Positions 35,766 through 48,990 of a stretch of DNA of 64,000 bases are shown here, one piece after another (the stretch's first letter is position 1; every line of letters begins with the position of its first letter). The notes under the pieces are model-generated. The model was not told where the DNA came from, did no database searches, and saw nothing but the letters and a program-made list of their open reading frames with translations. Made by a program: the position numbers and the translations under genes. Source of the DNA: Spongilla lacustris (taxonomy: Eukaryota > Porifera > Demospongiae > Spongillida > Spongillidae); NCBI GenBank assembly GCA_949361645.1, contig OX442419.1:3960257-4024256 (forward strand), given 5' to 3'.

Positions 35766-36963
35766 TGTCACGCAAAAATTGTACCGGGCGAAAATTGTAC
35801 CGGCCGGTACAATTTTCGCAACCAAAATTGTACCGCCCGGTACAATTTTGGTTGCGGAAAGTGTACCGGCCTTGCCAAAAGTGTACTGGGTAGTGAGAAA
35901 GGACCGTTTGCTTTATATAGGATGTCGGATAACGTATTCTGCTAGTTTAATACGTGTTGTACACAGTTCGCTGAAATAAAAACTTGAACCTACAGTTATA
36001 CATGTATATAGTTGGTAATTCTGACACTATAGTGCACTTCACTGAACATAACATGCGTCGATCGGTATTGTACATTCCAAAGTAGCTATTTATTTGGCAA
36101 CATATCCAACCACTATGAATATGTTAGGCGAATGTAATAGTATAAACTCAATGTACATGCCTCGGTCTGAAACACTTTTTTATTGCTGATTTTGACGATG
36201 ATTTTTGATAACAGATATCGTTAATTATGACCTAGCCAATCATATTTGCACACAAAAAAACAACACCCTGTTAGGCTGTTAAGCGTTAAATGAATATTTA
36301 TACCAAATTTAGAAAGTGTATGTCATTTGAACAATGACCATATAGGCAAATTGCAATTACTAATGAGTTGCATTTAAATGCAGCAGACGTGCTTATATCA
36401 GTTAAAAAGCTTAGCACCAATATCAGGCCCGTAGGCCGTAGGCAAGTTTTTTAGATACCCCTTTTAATTTTGGTGTACAAGGGTTGTAGTACTGACTCGC
36501 TCTGTACACGAAGCATATTGGTACAGTACCGTCCACTGAGAGCCTATAAATACATGTACAGTGCAGAGGATAAAAATAATAATCATTAGGGATATTGGGG
36601 CTCCGCCCCAGACTCCGGTGGGGAGGCTTACAGCGCTCCCCAAAACCCCCTAGCTGTTGCAAGAGGGGGATCCGCCCCCCTTTGCACCCGCCGATCCACT
36701 TACCCCCCCCCCCCCCCCCCCGGTTTTTAAACCTTGTCCTGCTACGCGCCTGTATAGATATACGGACATCAAATATCCCTTCGCCAAGTCTAACCGACAA
36801 CTTACTTCTAGCTGGAAGCTAACGGTACTTTCTCACTACCCGGTACACTTTTGGCAAGGCCGGTACACTTTTGGCAACTAAAATTGTACCGGGCGGTACA
36901 ATTTTGGTTGCGAAAAGTGTACCGGCCGGTACAATTTTCGCCCGGTACAATTTTTGCGTGACA
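35766..36963. mobile_element. TGTCACGC element, 1.2 kb, 142-bp TIRs, TSD TGCA
   Basis: TIRs at 35,766-35,907 and 36,822-36,963 start TGTCACGCAAAAATTGTACC. Each contains a ladder of GTACCGG/CCGGTAC palindromes separated by AAAATT. TGCA is repeated at 35,762-35,765 and 36,964-36,967, and the left arm has the single uninterrupted TGCA at 9,742-9,745. No transposase is encoded. The TGT...ACA ends and 4-bp duplication match the Ginger-like element at 50,902-55,282, so it may be a non-autonomous relative. A run of 19 C lies at 36,703-36,721. Confidence 0.9.
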
Positions 36964-37200
36964 TGCACCCCACTGACATTTTGATACCAGCCAAAATGGT
37001 AGTTGTCTTGGTCTGCAGCATTTGTCATCAAGGTTATACACACCCTCAATAATTCATTGATTTACGAAGCTGGTCAGACCTCGGGTGCCACAGCATCAAA
37101 ATTTTATATTACCGGTGAGTGATTTGATGGGATTCGTTATGTATAACATTTCAGTGCATGACTGGCCTTCACTGATTTTTTCCAAAAACAAGTATAATAT

Positions 37201-39145
37201 CGAGAGTTACGGAAGTAACTCTCATATATGATTTGTGCCGTATCATGAATATCATTAAAAAAACGCGATCCGCGTATAACTCACGAACCGAGAAACGGAT
37301 AGTGTAGTTCTTTATTGCTATCGATCCACAATGGAAAGACGATCATTTTCATGTTTTGTTCAAGTCGCCAGACAGTTTACTTTAAGAGAACAAAAAAGCT
37401 CGAGTTCTCGTTCCCAGTCCCAAATTTCTCCTCCGACAGTTTTTTTGGGTGAGTATAACTCGGGATAGGAATGGTTGTAATTAGCGCAAAATACACCAAA
37501 AAATCTAGAAAATTCTGGAAGAACATCTACAGGTCTCAGATATGGAAATAAAGCATGTTACTGATATACGTAATATGCATATGGAGCTATATGAAAGCGT
37601 TCCCATGGCAATGTTAACGTGATATGTGTATTCTATCATTTTAAAACTCATATTGGCGAAGTTGTTTTTATCAAAATGCCTTCACGACAACAACAGCGGA
37701 GAGCAAAGCGACGAGCGGAATAGAGACCTCTCTCGGGTTCGGCGCTTCTAAGAGGGGGCGTGTATGCTGTGATGAGCAGAATTCTGACGAGTTACGAGCT
37801 TCTAAGAGGCAAAAGCAGCAAGAGACCAATCGGGATTCCAAAAGGATACAATATTGGATAAACCCTTCTGCTGCATGTTTAGCGAAAAGGGCGCAATACC
37901 AGAAGCGTAAGCGTGAGGCCCAAAGGTGAGTTGTGCATGGAATATTATGGTTTGGCGCGCTTCTTTTAGTCTAGAGCAGCTGGAAAAGTGCTTTATACAT
38001 TGTGTTGCTAGGTGATGACATGTACAGCTGGATTTTGTCATGTTGCATAACGGGTGTTGCTACACAGTATTCATATTATTGATATTAGTTGCACTGTTTA
38101 TTATGTTTTGCAATACAGTTCAAGTGTCACCCCTAGTATAGTACACACAAATAATGCATGACATGGGGTTGACATTATTATGTGGCTTGTACATGTATTA
38201 CCAGTGAAGTATTGACTGCATGCTTCCATCTCCTTAATCATTTTAGCTACTGCCTGTATGAACCCAATGATAGTGTTCTAATGGAGTATAAGGGTGGCCT
38301 TGAAAAGGCTATTCTAAGCAATAGGACATTGCTAGATGAGTTAAAGGATGCCTTTTGCAAGACCCATCCATGGTTAGCGCAAAAGGTTACCACTAGATCT
38401 GCACATGCTGCTGTTAGCAAAGTTAGCGCAGATGCATTACTTGCTAAGGCACTGAACATTCGAAGAGCAAAAGCAGGGGGATTGTTAAAAGATGTTCGTG
38501 CCATTAATGCAATAAAATAATGATATTATAGCTGGGATAAGGCATCATAGTGCTGTCTCAGAACCCTATTTCTATTATACCTCTTACAATCACACAAAAC
38601 ACTGTATACAAGTAGACCTCAATGGTAGGTGTGTTATCAGCTGATTGTCCAAGCAGATTCATTTGCCTAAAATAGGCGACAATGAGTGAGATTGGGCCTC
38701 ATGATACCCTCCACCTTGAGTGGATAATACATATATGTCTGAGAAGCAGGCATAATATGGGGGACCTATCCTCAATGGCAATTGAATCAAATCACAAAGA
38801 AGGTAACCCCAGGAGTTTAAAAGTTTGATGTTGTTTGCTTCCATATATTCAGAAACAAACCACAAAAAATGATGTTGCTAGGCAGTGACATGTTCAGTGT
38901 TGCTACAGCTGAACATGGGTATGCATAGCATTTTGGTGGGTACTTCTGCACAGCTGGTATAAATGAAAATGAAGGAAACAAGATATAAAAAACATTCTCT
39001 CTGAGAAAGTTGGTGGTATATAGGATTTGAAGGCAATGGTGGTGTAAAAAGGAAGGGAACAAGGGATCAACGATGATACAAGTTTTTTGTAACAGTCCTA
39101 TATTTAGCAACGAAAAATGTACGTACTACAAAAGTGCTAAATACA
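37201..39145. mobile_element. Sequence present only in the right arm
   Basis: Arm similarity stops after 'caagtataatat' and resumes in the CA microsatellite, replacing about 100 bp of the left arm (9,400-9,505). It opens with a 23-bp hairpin (GAGAGTTACGG..AACTCTC). It holds the decayed gene at 37,676-38,520 and, at its right end, a half-copy of the foldback MITE. TIRs were not found, so it may be an insertion plus deletion. Confidence 0.55.
37676..38520 (+). pseudogene. Unrecognised two-exon gene fragment, probably transposon-derived
   Basis: Exon 1 begins MPSRQQQRRAKRRAE and is broken by a stop at 37,721. A second frame continues with basic KRQKQQETNRDSKR and AKRAQYQKRKREAQR to a donor at 37,925 (aaag|gtgag). 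Exon 2 (38,247-38,520, acceptor ttttag) encodes YEPNDSVLMEYKGGLEKAI, LLDELKDAFCKTHP and an Ala/Lys/Arg-rich end. The Arg/Gln-rich N-terminus resembles proteins I associate with invertebrate mobile elements, but I do not recognise the family. Confidence 0.45.
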
Positions 39146-39149
39146 CAAA

Positions 39150-39352
39150 CACAAACACACACACACATACACACACGCACATATACACACACATACATGC
39201 ACACACACATGCACACACACACATACACACACATACACACATACACACACATGCACACACACATGCATACACACACATGCACACACACATGCACACACAC
39301 ATACACACACATACACACACATGCAAACACACATGCATACACACACATACAC
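39150..39352. repeat. (CA)n microsatellite, right-arm copy
   Basis: Inverted equivalent of 9,098-9,300 with the same CATG and TATG interruptions. The pure CA part is almost absent here. Confidence 0.9.
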
Positions 39353-39999
39353 TTAAGTCTTTTCCTGGAATTCTCACTGGAGTGTGTGTATGTACACTGT
39401 ATAGTAAATGGGTTGCCAACATTGATTGCACACTGAGGGCACTGATGCTACCACAGCTGGGCAGATGCTACCTAGCTAACAGGGACCCATGATAAGCTCT
39501 GGCTACCATTGGGTTGACCTGCATACCAAACCACGAGGCTGGCCTTTTAGATGGCAATTGTGGTAGAAGCCAAGAGGGTGCCACCTGCCTGTGGAAAATC
39601 CTGAATTGAAATATGAGAGGTGGGTCAGGGGACTTGTGTACTGTAGTGGCTGATGACTGGATGAGCCTGGGACCAGACTGCTCTCAACCAGTTGGGGAGT
39701 TTTTGCAGTTTAAGACCCATTTTGAGGGGTCAAAGGAGTAAGGCTTGTCTGCATTGATGCTAAGGTGCAGACCTGTAGGAAGCATTCACACATACATATG
39801 TTTACATATGCTACCTTACCAGAACCTTCTAATGCTTTCCCTAGAATGCTCCCTGGGATATGTGTGTAGTATATGGTTGCCCACTGCTGACAGGCAGGCA
39901 AGCTGCCACAGATGGGCGATAGATACCAGCCCTGCAGGGACCAATGATAAGCACTCAGGGGGCGGATACAGGATTTTGTGTTAGGGGGGGGCATATAGG

Positions 40000-41375
40000 C
40001 AGGGTTGCCGAAGGCCAGCCCGGCTTGACAGGTCGGCCTGCCAGGCCGGACTGTCCGCTTGGCCTGGCAGGCCAGACTCTCACCTGACAGGCCGGGATCC
40101 GCCCACAAAGTGGGAGTAGATTGTCACACCAATGCATGCGCCAGCAATTACATGCATTGTGTTATCAGAGATCATATATAGATGCACAGCTTTGACTGAT
40201 TTCAGGGTGCTCTGTCTCAGTTAGGAAGGATTACTGACTCTGCATGTGTGGCATTGGCAGTATTGAAAGTGCAAATAATACATACATGTACATAAATGTA
40301 AACTGCATGCCTGATCACATATAGAGATATAAAGGCCCAAGCATATTTCTGTGTCGAGTGTTCCACATTACATATACTACCAACAATTTTTATGGAGGTG
40401 AAAGTGGGTGGGGGTGGGGATGGGGGTGGGGAATGTATTGGACAGCTTCATTGATGTGGGTTATAGATTCCTGTTCCAAGTGATTAACATGTACATGATG
40501 CATTAGAGAAGTCATGCGAATAATGGAGTTCTTTAGCATGGTCAGTTGTGCACGAGAATGAGAAACTCACGTTGTCATTACCAAAAATGTACATGTACTT
40601 ACATGTACAAGGTTGCAAGTGCAACTCATGCATGGAGTTGTGATCAACAGATGACATAAAATATGAGTGGTGCATGACACAGATAATGGGGGAACCTTCA
40701 TTGTAAAATACTGTTCAAGTGGGGGCTTTTTAGCTTTTAGCAGCTAGAGTTCTTTCATATGAGAGATATATAGACTCTGTACACCTTGAAATGCGACCAA
40801 ACAATGGAAGTAGAGTTAGCGTTTTGTTTTCTACTTAGTGGGAATTCCAACCTGACGAATACTTTAGAGTACCGCGATATATCCCCCTCCCCATCCACCC
40901 CATGCACAGAAAAAAAATGGCCCGTGTTTAACAAACGTATATCGACGTAATCATAAAACTTCCTCGTACCCGTTTAAACATTTCACGAAAGTACTGGCAC
41001 TCCAGCAGGAGTTTAAAGTATGGCACGCAGCTCACGCAGCTGCGTTCATGATTACGTCGATGCGCTCGTTTAAACACGGGACCTTTTTTTTTTTTGGAGA
41101 GGGGGGGGGGGGGGCCAATACTCTACGGTAATTACGAATTCGTCTGGATTATGTATGCAAAGATCGGGGTTGGAGGAAGCACAGCTGATAAAAGTGGAGT
41201 ACCTGAAGTGGATTCGTGCGCAGCACAAATGAGTCTGAACAACATTCAAGGCCATTCATACAATCTAAGCGATCAAATTATTAGTAATACCGACCTGGCA
41301 GGCCGACCTGACAGGCCGGGGCTGTCAGACCGGCCGATCACAGGCCGGACCCCGGCCTGACTTTCCGCAACCCTG
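40000..41375. mobile_element. Nested hAT-like MITE, TSD CATATAGG
   Basis: Ends CAGGGTTGCCGAAGGCCAG and ...CCGCAACCCTG, with CATATAGG duplicated at 39,992-39,999 and 41,376-41,383. It is a sibling of 21,414-22,443 with the same GGCCTGCCAGGCCGG-rich subterminal blocks but a different interior. A run of 16 G lies at about 41,101. No ORF of interest. Confidence 0.9.
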
Positions 41376-41692
41376 CATATAGGGGGGAATGGGGGCGTGC
41401 CCCTCCGAACTTGCCAGGGTGTCTGGGAAAGCGCAGTAAGCACCATCATCTCCGCCCCAAAACCCTAGCCACTGGTGTTTTTAGGGTTAGGCACTCAAGA
41501 GTGGGCTCTGCTTTCTTCACTAAGTCTCACTCGTATGATTAATGATTCATTGGCACATACATTGTACACTTTTTGCACGCCGCAAACACTTCAGCAATGG
41601 TCAGCTGACGCTTAGCCATGGGATCCGGACGACGGCGGAATCCGCAGATCTACCACTTTCCTGACGGCAATTGAAATTGAAATTCGCAAATT

Positions 41693-41976
41693 ATGTACGA
41701 ACTGAACGCTGAACGAATGTACGAACTGAACGCTGAACGAATGTACGAACTGAACGCTGAACGAATGTACGAACTGAACGCTGAACGAATGTACGAACTG
41801 AACGCTGAACGAATGTACGAACTGAACGCTGAACGAATGTACGAACTGAACGCTGAACGAATGTACGAACTGAACGCTGAACGAATGTACGAACTGAACG
41901 CTGAACGAATGTACGAACTGAACGCTGAACGAATGTACGAACTGAACGCTGAACGAATGTACGAACTGAACGCTCA
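41693..41976. repeat. 24-bp minisatellite, about 12 copies
   Basis: The unit ATGTACGAACTGAACGCTGA plus ACGA is repeated almost perfectly. Because 24 is a multiple of three, several frames stay open: MYELNAER repeats on plus and VQRSVRTF or FSVQFVHS repeats on minus. None starts from a recognisable gene, so coding is unlikely. Confidence 0.95.
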
Positions 41977-42143
41977 AAAGTACAATAGAAAAAGTGCCAC
42001 GTGTCAGGGGTGATACTTAGCACGTGCAACAGGTCTAGCGCCTGCAAGAGCTAAGACAGTGCGGCGCTGATGACATATAATTAAATTCATTACAATGGAC
42101 AGGAGGCGTATCCTTATTAGTTAGGGGGGGCATAGGCCGGGTT

Positions 42144-42175
<32 letters not shown>

Positions 42176-42206
42176 GTATCCGCCACTGGCACTGGCTACC
42201 TATAAC

Positions 42207-43375
42207 CATAGATTGAAGAATACCTGGATACGAAACGCGTCACGTGATCCATTGAATTGTCAATTGTGGGCGGCGGACCCTTTGAAGTGAACTGTGTTTC
42301 GGTTAACCCTTTTGTAGATTACGCTTTTCCCCCTGCTATCACTGCTGTTTAAGATAAAAATCGAGATCTTAGGCATTCTTCGTACTCCCACCGATCTTGC
42401 TTTCCAGGTTAGTAACTATTGTTCATGCAATTCACTAAGCACACTCTACGTAGGTACCGTATCTATCATTTCAGCCTCTTCGGAACATATATCTCAACTT
42501 AGAGATGCTTCCAACCATTCATTTCTAAAAGCAAAACATTATGCTATTCCCTCTGTGGAACGAACGTATAGCCGTTGGGGCTTTAGCATGTGGGTACAAC
42601 TGCCTGGTGAACAGGTCGCGGACCCATCGTGTTTCGGAACATAGTGTTTGAGTTAGACACACGCAACAAAGTCCAAATTTGTTTTTCAAAGTTCAGAAAG
42701 AGTTGTTCTGTGGAACGCATACAGCCAAAGGTGGACCAACGTTATGCAAATGTCTTATAGAAGTTATAGTTGTGTGGGTTATTTTCATTAAATCGTCCCT
42801 GGACCGATATATGTTTCGGTACATCTCTTGCACGGTCAGTGCAAGCTAGATAGCACTTAGACACATCTACGCAGTTACTATGATCAGTTGTAAGGAATGT
42901 ACTTATAGTACTTAAAGTTGTGTAGTAGCTGATTGAACAAATGCCTTGTAAGTGCGATTGATGATCCAACTGCAGTCCAATGACACAGAACAAGCGTTTC
43001 CAAATAGGTGGCAATTCCATCAAACGATCCTGTTTGAAACATCTGTAAGCTCTCTCTCTAACTGAATGTGCTTTTATTCTTGGGTGATGTAGACAAGCTA
43101 GAATAGCCGAACGTAACTCGGCCACTGCAAAATGTATTGAAAGCAACGTTGTAAGCAACTCGTTACGAGGATCTAGTCTGTTTTGGTCTGTGTTTCGGGT
43201 ACCTTACTGTCTGTAATCGTCTCCTGTATCGCTCGTATTATGGCAAGTCAGTTTCGGCCCTTGGTAGGCTATCCCTATATAAGTTTAATTTATTACACCA
43301 AATGTGTCACGTGCCGAAACGCGGATCATTTCTAATTATCTCCGCGTTTCGTATCCAGGTATTCTTCAATCTATG
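42207..43375. mobile_element. 1.17-kb DNA transposon, 33-bp TIRs, TSD CTATAAC
   Basis: Perfect 33-bp TIRs start CATAGATTGAAGAATACCTG (42,207-42,239 and, inverted, 43,343-43,375). CTATAAC is repeated at 42,200-42,206 and 43,376-43,382. The left arm keeps the empty site (GTTATAG at 8,482-8,488). The inside has no recognisable transposase, so the element is non-autonomous. CA...TG ends with a 7-bp duplication would fit a P-like group but this is not proven. Confidence 0.9.
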
Positions 43376-44369
43376 CTATAACATTGGGTTTGGCCTGCAT
43401 TCCACACTGCGGCTCTGTATGGCCATGGTTGGGTGGCTAATGCTAATTGGGTTCAAACCAGAGGCTCAGGGTGCTGCCCAAGTGTAAGTGTAAACTAAAT
43501 AGCCTCAAATAATAGTTTGAGTGGTTGATGGCCTTAGGACACTAGCATGGTACATGTACAGATTGGCAAAGCCGGTATAAGTGCAGGCAAAGGTCACTTG
43601 GCTGAGGCAATAGCCGCACTGTCTGAGGGATCTGTCAGTGCCGCGTGTATGCTGTGAAGGTTGAACTGAGCCATTGATCAAGGTTCTGGATCATTGTGGG
43701 GGGTAAACCCATTGCCCAATCCTGAGGCTGCAACTGTATGCAAAACAACACGCTACCTTCCCAATGAACGCCGTGATGGCATCACAGAGGTCATGCTGCA
43801 TAGTCAGTTAATTCTGATGGGTGGATTGGTGTTGATGTGGCGTGGAAATTATTATTATCGTCTGTACTCATATACCATGTCGCCCAGTATTCCGTGTTAC
43901 AACTTACAGTTACATAATCTATGCGCACGCAGCGTGATTGCACGTTCCATGCAAGTTTGGGAATAACGTTAACCTTTGCATTAAATAACCTTCCTGAGTT
44001 ATGCCAGGCGCTACACGAAGTGTGGAGCTGTGTTTATGTATATGACATTACTTTTCAGGCTATGATCCTATTGATCTCAAAATATCTCAATCTCTCATAT
44101 GATATGCTTGAGATTTACACCATGAATTATATCAACTGACAACTACTACATGTAAATGCTCGTGTATGTGTGTGAGTATTGGTTTCAATGAATATTAATT
44201 TCAAGAACGACATGCAGCTTTGACGACGGATGGGACATCAACGTGCTCCCGTGTATACTGCCTTTGTGCGATACGGTATTTGAAAATACCACCGTTTTGT
44301 ACATTTCAAGTCCATATTAGGATTGTATTTAAAGTTTAAATATACCTGCCTTGTCAAATAAAATGTTAT

Positions 44370-44495
44370 GAGGGAGGACATTTTACCCTGGAGGGGGACA
44401 GTTTGCCCTAGCATAGATTGTTCGCGGGGGGACATTGTGCACTATTGCAGAATGTCCGCCGGGGGGACATTCCGCACGGGCTACCCTCCCACACC
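44370..44495. repeat. GGGGGGAC subterminal repeat array (right arm)
   Basis: Inverse of 7,369-7,500. It is collinear and in the same orientation as the right end of the 60,762-61,787 element, to which it is related over about 500 bp (43,990-44,475 against 61,190-61,790). Confidence 0.6.
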
Positions 44496-45786
44496 GTCCC
44501 TATAGCCACTGTTGTATCCTGACTGGAGGTCACTGCAGGATGGAGGGGCCGGGGGTTCACTCATGCACGCGTACCATGTCTCTGCAGGAGAGGTCCATAT
44601 CTGATTGGAGCTAGTAACAATTAACTTCAACACTTTTTAATTTGCAAAACGAGGGCACAGTCGTGGATGGGTGAAATTTGACAGTCAAAATGCGTTTTTT
44701 TTTGGCAGCAAAATTTTATCCTAGGATAAATTTTAGGTAGGATAATTTTTGTCGTGACATGTAGAATGTCTGCGGGAATAGTCGGGCGGGCCCTACTACC
44801 GCGTTGGGACATTTTACACTACTGGCATATGTATTCTGCCGAAGAACAATTTACCCTCCTAGTTCCAACACCGGTATCATGTTATAATTAAATAAATAAA
44901 TACGAATCGTGTGTAGCCCATATACCGGTATATGAATATACGTTATGAGGATATATACATGAATGACGGATTTAATCAGACAGTGCATGCCGGCGGCTGC
45001 ATGGTCAGCAACTCTCTACTCGAGTGCCAGAGTGGCTCGAGCCACAGTCACCTGCATGATTATTCGCAGGCCAGAATGGTAGGAAACCAACTTTTATTTG
45101 TGCGCAACAGGGCTGCCCCCCCCCCCCCCCCCCCCCCCCCTACACACACACACACACTTTTTTGGCCGATAATATTAATTTATTTACTGTACAGGTAGGT
45201 ACGTACACGTACACGCGCATGCAGGCGCGAGGCGGTTCCATGGGCATGGCTCAATTTATAGCAGACCAGTCGGACTTTTGTTATTTTGTTATTGTGCAGT
45301 GCTTGACGCTTGTATCTTATAGCGATTAGATTCTTTGCTTGACGAAGGAAACTCCGAAATATATTTGCTTGTGTTGTATAGATAGCCAACCGATTGGATT
45401 CGAATTCTATTTGCCCGGCCGGTTCGCCACGTATACGTAACACAATGGGCGAACCTCCTTGTAAGATCAGAAGCAGTGTAGCATAGCTACGTTGTTACAA
45501 ACGTGCTTACTCCGAAAGGTATCTTCTACGATGAGTCTAATGATAACGTGTTTTGCCATACATGTACGTCTATGCGAGCAAAATTTGGGGGTAAATTATT
45601 AATGAACTGCCCGAAACAAAGATCCAGCTTGCTAAGTGGAGAATTCCACTAAATTTGCAGTGCTTTTCAAAGCCTTGACCAATGTGAAAAGAGCCTAATT
45701 TCGGAGGTTTAAACTGATCTTGTGGTCAATCCCCCAGCTGCTAATGCAGCCGTTAGCTTCGTTCAAGCATGAATCAAATTAGATTC

Positions 45787-46088
45787 GACAAGTAAATCAA
45801 AAACTTCTCTATCGAGAAAAATTGATTGGTGGTATGTAGGATTGGTGGTGCAAAAAGCAAGGAGACAAGGTACAGTATGTTAAAGTGAGGTTTGGTAGGA
45901 TCCTATACAACTCACAGTCCTGAATTTGCAAATGAAGAAGCCTATTAGCAAATGTAGGACTGTTATAGTTGTAGGATCCTACCAAACCTCACTTTAACAT
46001 ACTGTACCTTGTTTCCTTGCTTTTTGCACCACCAATCCTACATACCACCAATCACTTTCTCGATAGAGCAGTTTTTGATTTACTTGTT
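45787..46088. mobile_element. Foldback MITE, right-arm copy
   Basis: This is the reverse-complement partner of the element at 363-670, with the same hairpin arms and the same GTAGGATCCTAC blocks. It was present before the large inverted duplication formed, because both arms carry it at the same place. Confidence 0.8.
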
Positions 46089-46443
46089 CCCCTAATTTTT
46101 TTTTCCCTGCCAGGAGTGTTCAGTCAATATAATATATGGCTTAATAGTGTATTCGTTGCAATGCATAGGACACTTAGATTCCTCTTATTGGTATTGGGTA
46201 ATCTGAGTATATAGGCCTCTTTTTAATTTTATTGATAGGTCTACCTTTGTTCTTTGGATACCTTAAACTCAGAGTTCTCCTTGTTAACGAGCCGCTTTCA
46301 TTGGCTTGGTCACCTTTGCTGAATTAGAACCGCCTGTTGTATACGTATCTGCGGCTGTGTGCGTAGCCTGGCAACAGTAAATTAAGCGCGTGTGTGGCGT
46401 CATATTGCATACTGCTAGGCAACGAGAAATATCACCGATAATG

Positions 46444-48990
46444 AATTGCATCATCATCAACTAACAACTTTAGGTCTTATTTGTATAAAAGGGCACGTTT
46501 GGAAATCAAATGCAACTTTTTGAAGCTAATCTAGTCTTCTTACGACGTTCCTGTCGCGAGTTCTACGTAATGCGGAACGGAAGAAGAACGAAAAACTAAA
46601 TGGCGGAATTTAGGCGCCAACTTGTCGCTCAAGGTAAACTGCACTGTTTAGCGAAGCTCACGTTATATGTGCACATCAGTCATGTTTGTGATAGATTATG
46701 TACGAGCTGGGGAGTAAAGGCAACGCTTCGTTACCGTTTTAAAACGCTCGATCCAAAACCACGCCCACCTAAGCAAATCCGAAGTCAATCCTACATAGGA
46801 CCCACTACCGTGGGTCCTGATATTCGTATAACTTAGCTACTCTCGTGATTAATAGCGACAGAACAGCTAATATTGACCTGGACGAAATTGCCTCTGAGAA
46901 AGCGATATTTTGGTGGGATTTTTGTGCATTTGGCTTATACCGGTATTTGTATGCGCATTTCTATGGCACGGTTGTTCATTTCCATTGAAACATTGGAAAC
47001 TGGGTTTAGAAAAGTAATATTGAAACGTGCTTGCGTCATTCCTTAGCAACTACCCCGACAACGAAATGACCTTTGAAATGTACAGCAAAACACATGTCCT
47101 ATTAGACAAGTTTTTATTGCACGGTGCATGTAGTACTGTGACCTGTGCACTTTGTATGGTGCTAATCACGTGCTCGGGCCGCACTCCCACGAAGAACTGT
47201 GGCCTTCGTCAGCGGCCTACCTCAAAAGAACACCTCTCAGAAAGAATGGATTTCCCACGACCTCCAGCAAGAAACACCGAAAAACCAACGTGGAAGGTAC
47301 AGCTAAGGCATGTGTGTACCGTTTTGTTGTGCAGGCTAATCGAGAACGATAATTTTGCGAAGTTATACACGAACAAAACTAGCCATTTTATTTTAGCGGT
47401 TTTCGAGTGTTGATAAAGAGTTGTTATTGTGTTATCTTTTTCGGTTGTGATACAACTGAAGTGATGTTGTACTAAGTGTTAGAAAGTGGTGCTTTACTAT
47501 ATAGACACAAGTCGTTAGAGCTTGACATTCATGCATGGTGTGGTACTGGTATGGTGTGGTACTGAGTGAACTGGCTGAACTTTGCATGCTCCACAAGTAG
47601 GCCATGTTGGAAAATACTATTAACTAAAAAAAAAGAATAGTTGACAAACCTAACTGTTCCACAGGTAGGAACTTGCAAGAGGCACTCATCATGCAGCTAG
47701 GAGGACTGCTACATCAACTGCCATATGCATTTCACTTCTGGTAGGGAGATTAACTTCAAATGTACTGGCTACACAGTGAGCCATCACATCACTCAGAAGC
47801 AGCAGTATCAATTCTGGAGCACATTTCACATCTAAGGGAGACATGCATGCATGGGCCTTTCTAAGCGGCAGCATTGACACAATGTACTGCCTCAAGTTGT
47901 CAGCCACATGATGATGCACTTAGCACAAACAAGTGCATTGCATGGGCTACTGGCTGTGAGAGGAGTTCCAAACACAGAGGATGCCAGTGGGGGCCTAGGA
48001 CAATCAAGACAGTGTACAGTTGATGTACATGTATGTGTCTGATAAGTACTCTTGTGATTGATGCATGGGTTTGATGATGTTTTCGTCTGCCTTTGATACT
48101 TGTTATGAGGTGAATAGTATATGCCATTGTACATTTTTAATAATGTTACTTGTACCTAATACTCCTGAACTCAGTGAGCTAGCCAGAGGTGACTTGTTTT
48201 TTTCGTTTTTTTTTTTTTGGAACACCCTTCATTTTTGAGAGTTGTGGTACATCATCGTTTAATATGTTGACTGATACTGAGCTATAAGAAGTTGTTCTGC
48301 CACCTCCTTACACTGATATACAGTGCAGCTTCTCTTCCCACGATGGTCAACCACTCGTTTCCTACACATTCTACCAAGTTGCTTGATGCGGTAATCCATT
48401 TGCCCTACATATTAAGTCGCAAGCGTGTCATTTATTCATGAAAATGCAAATATCACAGCAAGAGAAAAATTATCGTTCTCGTCTTTTGGTATACATAGCC
48501 TTGTGCCCCCATCTTTTCTCTTTACGAAAATGCCAGACTTACCCTGAGTCCTTGCAGGAGCTGCCCGTACAACATCCAAAACTGAAGGTCATATTCCAAT
48601 ACACGCGCACATAATTTCATGACTTCCTTGTTTACTGACACATTAGATGACATGAGATCAACACATGCAGACATATTTTAGTGGAAAGTATATTTGGTTT
48701 TTAATAAGAGTGTTAATACAGTAAGAAATAGACCTCTGAAAAGGTATATACGATAAAACGACTGCGATAATGAGCTCATTAAAAGTTGTGTTAAGAACCC
48801 GTACCGTATGTTCTTAATACGCAACCTAGTTTCCAACTCCGAACAACCGTGATGGGAGGTGCGAAGGAATATTAGGTCAATCTTAATTGCTGCCCCCCCC
48901 CCCCCCTCCCCCCCTCCCCCCCTCCTACTTTATAATACCCTCCGCGGGCCCTGTGCAAGAATGGCTCTAACGATTGATTATCCATTATTC
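46444..48990. other. Unrecognised region beyond the inverted repeat
   Basis: No gene can be named. Candidates noted are: an ATG with eleven codons and a GTAAAC donor at 46,600-46,632 (MAEFRRQLVAQ); an open plus frame at 47,0xx-47,413; and a minus frame at 47,919-47,689 with HHVADNLRQYIVSMLPLRK and a smooth amino-acid pattern that could be an exon. C-rich runs lie at 48,893-48,922. None has a recognised domain. Confidence 0.3.

Larger units (their letters stand above)
39956..42188. mobile_element. Right-arm insertion with CAG..GGCGGATACAGG ends
   Basis: The ends read CAGGGGGCGGATACAGG and, inverted, CAGTGGCGGATACAGG, a form common in hAT MITEs. GCACT is repeated at 39,951-39,955 and 42,189-42,193, and the left arm has the single site at about 8,495-8,499. 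It contains a nested hAT-like element (40,000-41,375), a 24-bp minisatellite and a run of 29 C (42,146-42,174). The 5-bp duplication is shorter than the usual 8 bp for hAT. Confidence 0.8.
34121..46443 (-). repeat. Right arm of the giant inverted repeat
   Basis: This is the reverse-complement partner of 1-11,381. Read from 46,443 leftwards it is collinear with the left arm, interrupted by right-only insertions at 42,207-43,375, 39,956-42,188, 37,201-39,145 and 35,766-36,963. The inner end lies at about 34,121, where the shared 'cactaaaaat' gives way to unique sequence. The RasGEF gene begins about 145 bp further in. Similarity may continue past 46,443, but the matching left sequence is outside the window. 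Confidence 0.9.

Noticed and set aside
41612..42047. Repeat-protein ORFs (MYELNAER, VQFVHSFS, VRTFVQRS)
   Set aside because: All come from a 24-bp tandem repeat in a MITE; no start context, domain or codon signal supports coding.
46600..46632. First exon MAEFRRQLVAQ with a GTAAAC donor
   Set aside because: No following exon in a compatible phase was found; joining to 47,040 gives an early stop.
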